Positions 61,733 to 64,000 of a stretch of DNA of 64,000 nt are shown here, in pieces (the first letter of the stretch is position 1; every line of letters begins with the position of its first letter). The stretch is taken from positions 2,081,001 through 2,145,000 of the forward strand of contig NKIZ01000001.1 of NCBI GenBank assembly GCA_002256425.1. The letters run 5' to 3'. The stretch is from Alphaproteobacteria bacterium PA2 (GTDB lineage: Bacteria > Pseudomonadota > Alphaproteobacteria > Caulobacterales > Caulobacteraceae). The position numbers were made by a program, and so were the translations under genes. Below the pieces are notes generated by a model. The model did not search any database and was not told where the DNA came from. It saw nothing but the letters and a program-made list of their open reading frames with translations.

Positions 61733-63268
61733 ATGACCGAATTTTCTGAACTGGGCCTATCGCCCGCCACCCTGCAAGCTGTGGCCGACACCGGCTACAC
61801 CACGGCCACCCCAATCCAGGCCGAAGCCATTCCCGTGGCCCTCGCCGGACGTGACGTCCTGGGCATCGCCCAGACCGGGACCGGCAAGACCGCCGCCTTC
61901 ACCCTTCCGATGATTGACCGCCTTGCGGCAGGTCGCTCCAAGGCGCGCATGCCTCGCGCCCTGGTCATCGCGCCCACCCGCGAACTGGCGGACCAGGTCT
62001 CCTTGTCCTTCGAGAAATACGCCAAGGGCCAGAAGACCAAGCTCTCCTGGGCCCTCCTGATCGGCGGGGTTTCCTTCAGCGACCAGGAACTCAAGCTTGA
62101 TCGCGGCGTCGACGTCCTGATCGCGACGCCTGGCCGCCTGCTCGACCATTTTGAGCGCGGCAAACTGCTCATGACCGGCGTCCAGATCCTGGTGGTCGAC
62201 GAAGCTGACCGCATGCTCGACATGGGCTTCATTCCCGATATCGAGCGCATCTTCAAACTGACGCCGCCCAAGAAGCAGACCCTGTTCTTCTCGGCGACAA
62301 TGCCACCGGAAATCACCCGTCTGACCAAGCAGTTCCTCAACGATCCCGTGCGGATCGAGGCAACCCGCCCGGCGACGACGGCGGACACCATCACCCAGTA
62401 CATGATCCGGCTGCCGACCTCGGATCCCAAGGCCAAGCGTACGGCCCTGCGCATGCTGATTGGCGCTGACGATGTCCGGAACGGGATCGTCTTCTGCAAC
62501 CGCAAGTCGGAAGTCGACATTGTTGCCAAGTCCCTGAGAACCCACGGCTTTGACGCTGCGGCCATTCATGGCGATCTGGACCAGCAGACCCGGATGAAGA
62601 CCCTTGAGGCCTTCCGCAAGGGTGAGCTCAAGCTGCTTTGCGCTTCGGATGTCGCCGCCCGCGGCCTGGACGTGCCGGACGTCAGTCACGTCTTCAATTA
62701 TGACGTGCCCCATCACGCAGACGACTATGTGCACAGGATCGGCCGGACCGGTCGGGCTGGCCGCAGCGGCAAGGCCTATATGATCGTTACCCCTGCCGAT
62801 GCGAAGAACATCGACAAGGTGCTGAAGCTGATCGGCAAGGATCCCGAGGAAATCACCCTGGAAGGCGTCGATTTCGCCGCCATCAAGGATGTGCGCCGGG
62901 ATGATGGCAAACCCGCCCGCGGTCGGGGAGATCGGGACCGGGACAGGGACCGCAAGCCCCGCGGCGCCCCGCGTTCGTCGAGACCTTCAGCCGACACCGA
63001 GCCTCTGGAAGTCGCACCTGCGCCTGAACCCGCGGTTCAGCCTGAGCGGGAGACGCAAAGGGACGAACCTCGCCGGACCCAGCCACGCCGGGAGTCCGCC
63101 CCACCGCGCAAGACCGCTGAGCGCCAGGAACCCGCCGCCGAGGCCCCCGCGCCACGGGGCGTCCGCGGACGCAGGCCAGAGGCGGATGACGACAGGTCGG
63201 TGGTCGGCTTTGGCTCGGACCTTCCGGCCTTCCTGTCCCGCCCGATCGCGAAAACCCCAAAGAAGTAG
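61733..63268 (+). CDS. DEAD-box ATP-dependent RNA helicase (RhlE-like)
   Basis: A 511-residue RNA helicase. The Q motif is present at the N-terminus, then AQTGTGKT (motif I), PTREL (Ia), DEAD (II), SAT (III) and HRIGRTGRAGRSG (VI). After about residue 385 comes a disordered tail rich in Arg, Asp, Pro and Glu (RGRGDRDRDRDRK and similar), typical of RhlE-type helicases that bind RNA or RNase E. It may help mRNA decay or ribosome assembly. A 137-base gap separates it from parE. Confidence 0.94.
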   Translation: MTEFSELGLSPATLQAVADTGYTTATPIQAEAIPVALAGRDVLGIAQTGTGKTAAFTLPMIDRLAAGRSKARMPRALVIAPTRELADQVSLSFEKYAKGQKTKLSWALLIGGVSFSDQELKLDRGVDVLIATPGRLLDHFERGKLLMTGVQILVVDEADRMLDMGFIPDIERIFKLTPPKKQTLFFSATMPPEITRLTKQFLNDPVRIEATRPATTADTITQYMIRLPTSDPKAKRTALRMLIGADDVRNGIVFCNRKSEVDIVAKSLRTHGFDAAAIHGDLDQQTRMKTLEAFRKGELKLLCASDVAARGLDVPDVSHVFNYDVPHHADDYVHRIGRTGRAGRSGKAYMIVTPADAKNIDKVLKLIGKDPEEITLEGVDFAAIKDVRRDDGKPARGRGDRDRDRDRKPRGAPRSSRPSADTEPLEVAPAPEPAVQPERETQRDEPRRTQPRRESAPPRKTAERQEPAAEAPAPRGVRGRRPEADDDRSVVGFGSDLPAFLSRPIAKTPKK

Positions 63269-63428
63269 GGGCAGAACAACCGCCCTGCACCTGGGGCGCA
63301 GTACAGCACTTGAATACCACCAAGAGCATCGTTTTAACGGCTCGTTTGGGTCTCGCGATTAAGGTGAATCCGAGATGTGGACGAGTCGCCCTCAGCATGT
63401 GCTGTCGGCTACAGGAAACAATGCGGTC

Positions 63429-64000
63429 ATGGCCTCTGATATCGACACCAAACTTCGAGCCCCGGAAGCCTATCCTCTGGCGCGCAGAGCGCTCGAAGCC
63501 ATGGAAAAGAATAAGGTTTGGCCGACCCCTCAGAACTTTGAACTCTGGACGCACTATGTCTGCGATCCCAGTGGCCCGCTCGCCAAGGAAATCGGCCGGA
63601 TCATAGCTGAAGGCGGCGCCTTTACCGATGGCGCCTGCGATCAATTGGCGGCGACCTATCTGGCAGGCGGAAAACTTACCGAAGAAATTCGTGACACCGG
63701 CGACGCCCTGACCAAGGAGCTGAACTCGGTTTCCCAGGCGATCAAGTCAGCGCAGAAGTCCAGCGAGGCTTACGGCGTGACCCTTGAATACGCCAGCAAG
63801 TCGCTGGACAATGACCAGGGCGATCTCAGGGAAACGGTTGAAACCCTCGCGGCCGCCACCCGGCGTATCCAGGCCGAGAATCAGACGCTGGAATCCCGCC
63901 TCTCTGACTCCACGGCGGAAGTCAGCCGTCTGCGCGAGCACCTGGAACAGGTTCGCCGCGACGCAACGACGGACGGCCTGACCAACCTGGCCAATCGCAA
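63429..64000 (+). CDS. GGDEF diguanylate cyclase, N-terminal part (cut by window edge)
   Basis: About 190 residues are visible: an N-terminal helical domain (YPLARRALEAMEKNKVWPTPQNFELWTHY), a long coiled coil (about 100-175), then RRDATTDGLTNLANRK, which is the usual start of a GGDEF domain (consensus D.LTGL.NR). The layout resembles Caulobacter DgcB, a soluble diguanylate cyclase for holdfast attachment. The catalytic GG[DE]EF motif is beyond the window. The ATG at 63429 is preferred; an in-frame ATG at 63375 is possible. Confidence 0.8.
   Translation, partial: MASDIDTKLRAPEAYPLARRALEAMEKNKVWPTPQNFELWTHYVCDPSGPLAKEIGRIIAEGGAFTDGACDQLAATYLAGGKLTEEIRDTGDALTKELNSVSQAIKSAQKSSEAYGVTLEYASKSLDNDQGDLRETVETLAAATRRIQAENQTLESRLSDSTAEVSRLREHLEQVRRDATTDGLTNLANR

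Overview
The window is a high-GC, gene-dense stretch of an alphaproteobacterial chromosome, most likely from a Caulobacteraceae member (Caulobacter or Phenylobacterium type). Three things point there: the gene order (rpsB-tsf-pyrH-frr-uppS-cdsA-dxr-rseP-bamA, a full nuo operon followed by birA-coaX-rnj, and lon/clpX/clpP/tig close together), the protein sequences (an MmpA-like RseP, a 420-residue ClpX, a DgcB-like GGDEF protein), and the intergenic hairpin repeat. The genus is inferred from sequence resemblance and was not tested. I see no prophage, insertion sequence, CRISPR array, plasmid functions or rRNA. Almost everything is core chromosome.

Region 1 (1-17474, all minus strand) runs from a tandem CoA-transferase, methylmalonyl-CoA epimerase and a DUF1467 protein into the LolCD lipoprotein-release ABC transporter, DNA polymerase III alpha, and then the translation/envelope cluster. 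That cluster begins with rpsB and tsf, which are separated by a highly structured spacer. It continues with pyrH, frr, uppS, cdsA, dxr, rseP and the 5' part of bamA, which leaves the window at its left edge. The cluster links translation factors with the supply of undecaprenyl and isoprenoid precursors, phospholipids and outer-membrane assembly.

Region 2 (17672-22667, plus strand except one lipoprotein) holds a complete tripartite efflux pump (NodT-type outer-membrane lipoprotein, HlyD/EmrA adaptor, EmrB/DHA2 transporter) and a TMEM175-type potassium channel.

Region 3 (22664-41002, minus) is one long run: nuoA-B-C-D, a SnoaL-fold gene, nuoE, a small membrane protein, nuoF-G-H, a small lipoprotein, nuoI-J-K-L-M-N, then birA, coaX and rnj. 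All 14 complex I subunits are present. Three extra small genes are embedded in the operon with 4-base stop/start overlaps and are the best candidates here for undescribed complex I accessory factors. NuoL carries a His/Asp-rich loop.

Region 4 (41237-52960) contains tRNA-Asp, tRNA-Val and tRNA-Leu; a CYP153-type P450 with an aldo/keto reductase and an acyltransferase; HU; and the proteostasis set lon, clpX, clpP and tig. A three-gene plus-strand unit (HAD phosphatase, NTP pyrophosphohydrolase-like protein, unknown protein) lies between clpX and clpP, and a two-hairpin intergenic repeat supplies the stop codons of two convergent genes.

Region 5 (52982-64000) has a LysE exporter, NAD(P)HX repair enzyme, histidine phosphatase and a type-1 thiolase-like protein on the minus strand, then glnB-glnA, parE, a DEAD-box helicase and the 5' part of a diguanylate cyclase on the plus strand. 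There is no gene-free stretch longer than 300 bases. The largest gaps are 12202-12465 and 48827-49092.
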